This document shows positions 21,265 through 21,761 of a stretch of 21,761 nucleotides of DNA, in pieces. Location: the NCBI GenBank assembly GCA_963169055.1, contig CAUJFU010000291.1, positions 1-21,761 on the forward strand, in the 5' to 3' direction. Made by a program: the position numbers and the translations under genes. The notes beneath the pieces were generated by a model, which ran no database searches, was not told the DNA's origin, and saw only the letters and a list, made by a program, of their open reading frames with translations. The stretch's first letter is position 1. The number at the start of each line of letters is the position of its first letter. The stretch comes from Myxococcota bacterium. GTDB taxonomy: Bacteria > Myxococcota_C > UBA6777.

Positions 21265-21761
21265 ATGGTGCGCAAGAAGCTGATGTGGTTGGTGGGCTTG
21301 GTGCTGTTGGCGGGTGGTGTGGTGGGTCTGGAGGCGCGAAGCAAAGGCGAGATCGTGCTGGAGGGTGTGGGAGATGGGCAGAGCGTGGGTACGCAAAAGC
21401 CGAGCGGGAAAGTGGTCGCAGTGTTGGTGGGGATCAACACGTACAAGGACAAGCGGTTTCGTGCATTGCGGTATGCAGAGAAAGATGCGCGTGATATGAA
21501 GGGATATCTGGAGTCGGTGGGTGTAAAGTCACGGGATATCAAGCTGTTGGTAGGGAAGCAAGCGACGTTGGTGAGAGTAAAATCAGCGGTGGGGAAGTGG
21601 TTGCGGCAGCGCGCAGGGCGGGGAGATGCGGTGTTTGTGTTCGTGAGTACGCACGGGGAGAAGTTGGAGGGTGGGAACTTCTTGGTGATGCACGATTCGG
21701 ATGCGGCGGATCTGGAGTATTCGGGATTGTCGGGAGGATTTTTGGAGAATGCGTTGAAGCG
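21265..21761 (+). CDS. Exported caspase-like (peptidase C14 fold) protein, N-terminal part
   Basis: The frame runs from an ATG with AAGGAGGAAAGAGT upstream to the window end, giving 165 residues. It has a signal peptide (MVRKKLMWLVGLVLLAGGVV), a short linker, and then a caspase-fold p20-like domain: VVAVLVGINTYKDKRFRALR (50-69), YAEKDARDMKGYLESVGV (70-87), IKLLVGKQAT (92-101), and a strand ending in the catalytic His130 (DAVFVFVSTHG). The catalytic Cys would lie beyond the window. Bacterial members cleave after Arg or Lys or lack known substrates; an exported one would act in the periplasm or at the surface. C-terminal sensor or adhesion domains are usual and would also be out of view. Codons are strongly biased to GTG, TTG and GGG. 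Confidence 0.85.
   Translation, partial: MVRKKLMWLVGLVLLAGGVVGLEARSKGEIVLEGVGDGQSVGTQKPSGKVVAVLVGINTYKDKRFRALRYAEKDARDMKGYLESVGVKSRDIKLLVGKQATLVRVKSAVGKWLRQRAGRGDAVFVFVSTHGEKLEGGNFLVMHDSDAADLEYSGLSGGFLENALK

Overview
The window looks like a Gram-negative chromosome segment of moderate GC, most likely from Myxococcota or another lineage of the former Deltaproteobacteria. This is inference. The support is a Lol-type export set (FtsX/MacB-like permeases, LolD-like ATPase, LolA-like protein, outer-membrane barrel), an FHA-TPR membrane protein, a secreted Cys-rich protein and a caspase-fold protein. No rRNA, tRNA, phage gene, complete insertion sequence or CRISPR array is visible.

Layout. 1-4.65 kb: the C-terminus of an exported-type protein, a convergent FHA-TPR protein, and an Ig-like membrane protein divergent from a Glu-rich/Cys-rich secreted protein. 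4.9-8.2 kb: a minus-strand run in transcription order of a YkgJ-type Cys-cluster protein, a LysR regulator, an NmrA-like NAD(P)-binding protein and a small membrane protein. 8.4-13.0 kb: a four-helix membrane protein, an MFS transporter, two minus-strand genes (glyoxalase I; an SRPBCC-like protein with no normal start codon) and an EamA-like transporter. 13.3-20.9 kb: a minus-strand envelope-export module, read as six-helix membrane protein, winged-helix regulator, outer-membrane barrel, ABC ATPase, two FtsX-type permeases and a LolA-like periplasmic protein. 21.26 kb to the end: the N-terminal half of an exported caspase-like protein.

The module appears to carry parts for every envelope layer: ATPase and permeases in the inner membrane, a LolA-fold carrier in the periplasm and a barrel in the outer membrane. 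Its first promoter has a perfect TTGACA -35 box and a -10 box buried in the first of four evenly spaced 15-bp GTTT-N7-AAAC sites. This is a likely operator array, probably bound by the winged-helix regulator encoded in the same operon.

The most striking unexplained structure is a dispersed element of about 172 bp present seven times (4 in intergenic gaps of the export region or its flank, 3 in the first 9.2 kb). It has imperfect 18-bp terminal inverted repeats, GC-rich hairpins whose stems co-vary between copies, and a conserved GAACACGG-plus-T-tract tail. In two cases its terminal repeat supplies the stop codon of the neighbouring gene. A second, smaller inverted-repeat family occurs twice, and several short tandem repeats lie between genes. 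All identifications come from reading the sequence; no database search was run.
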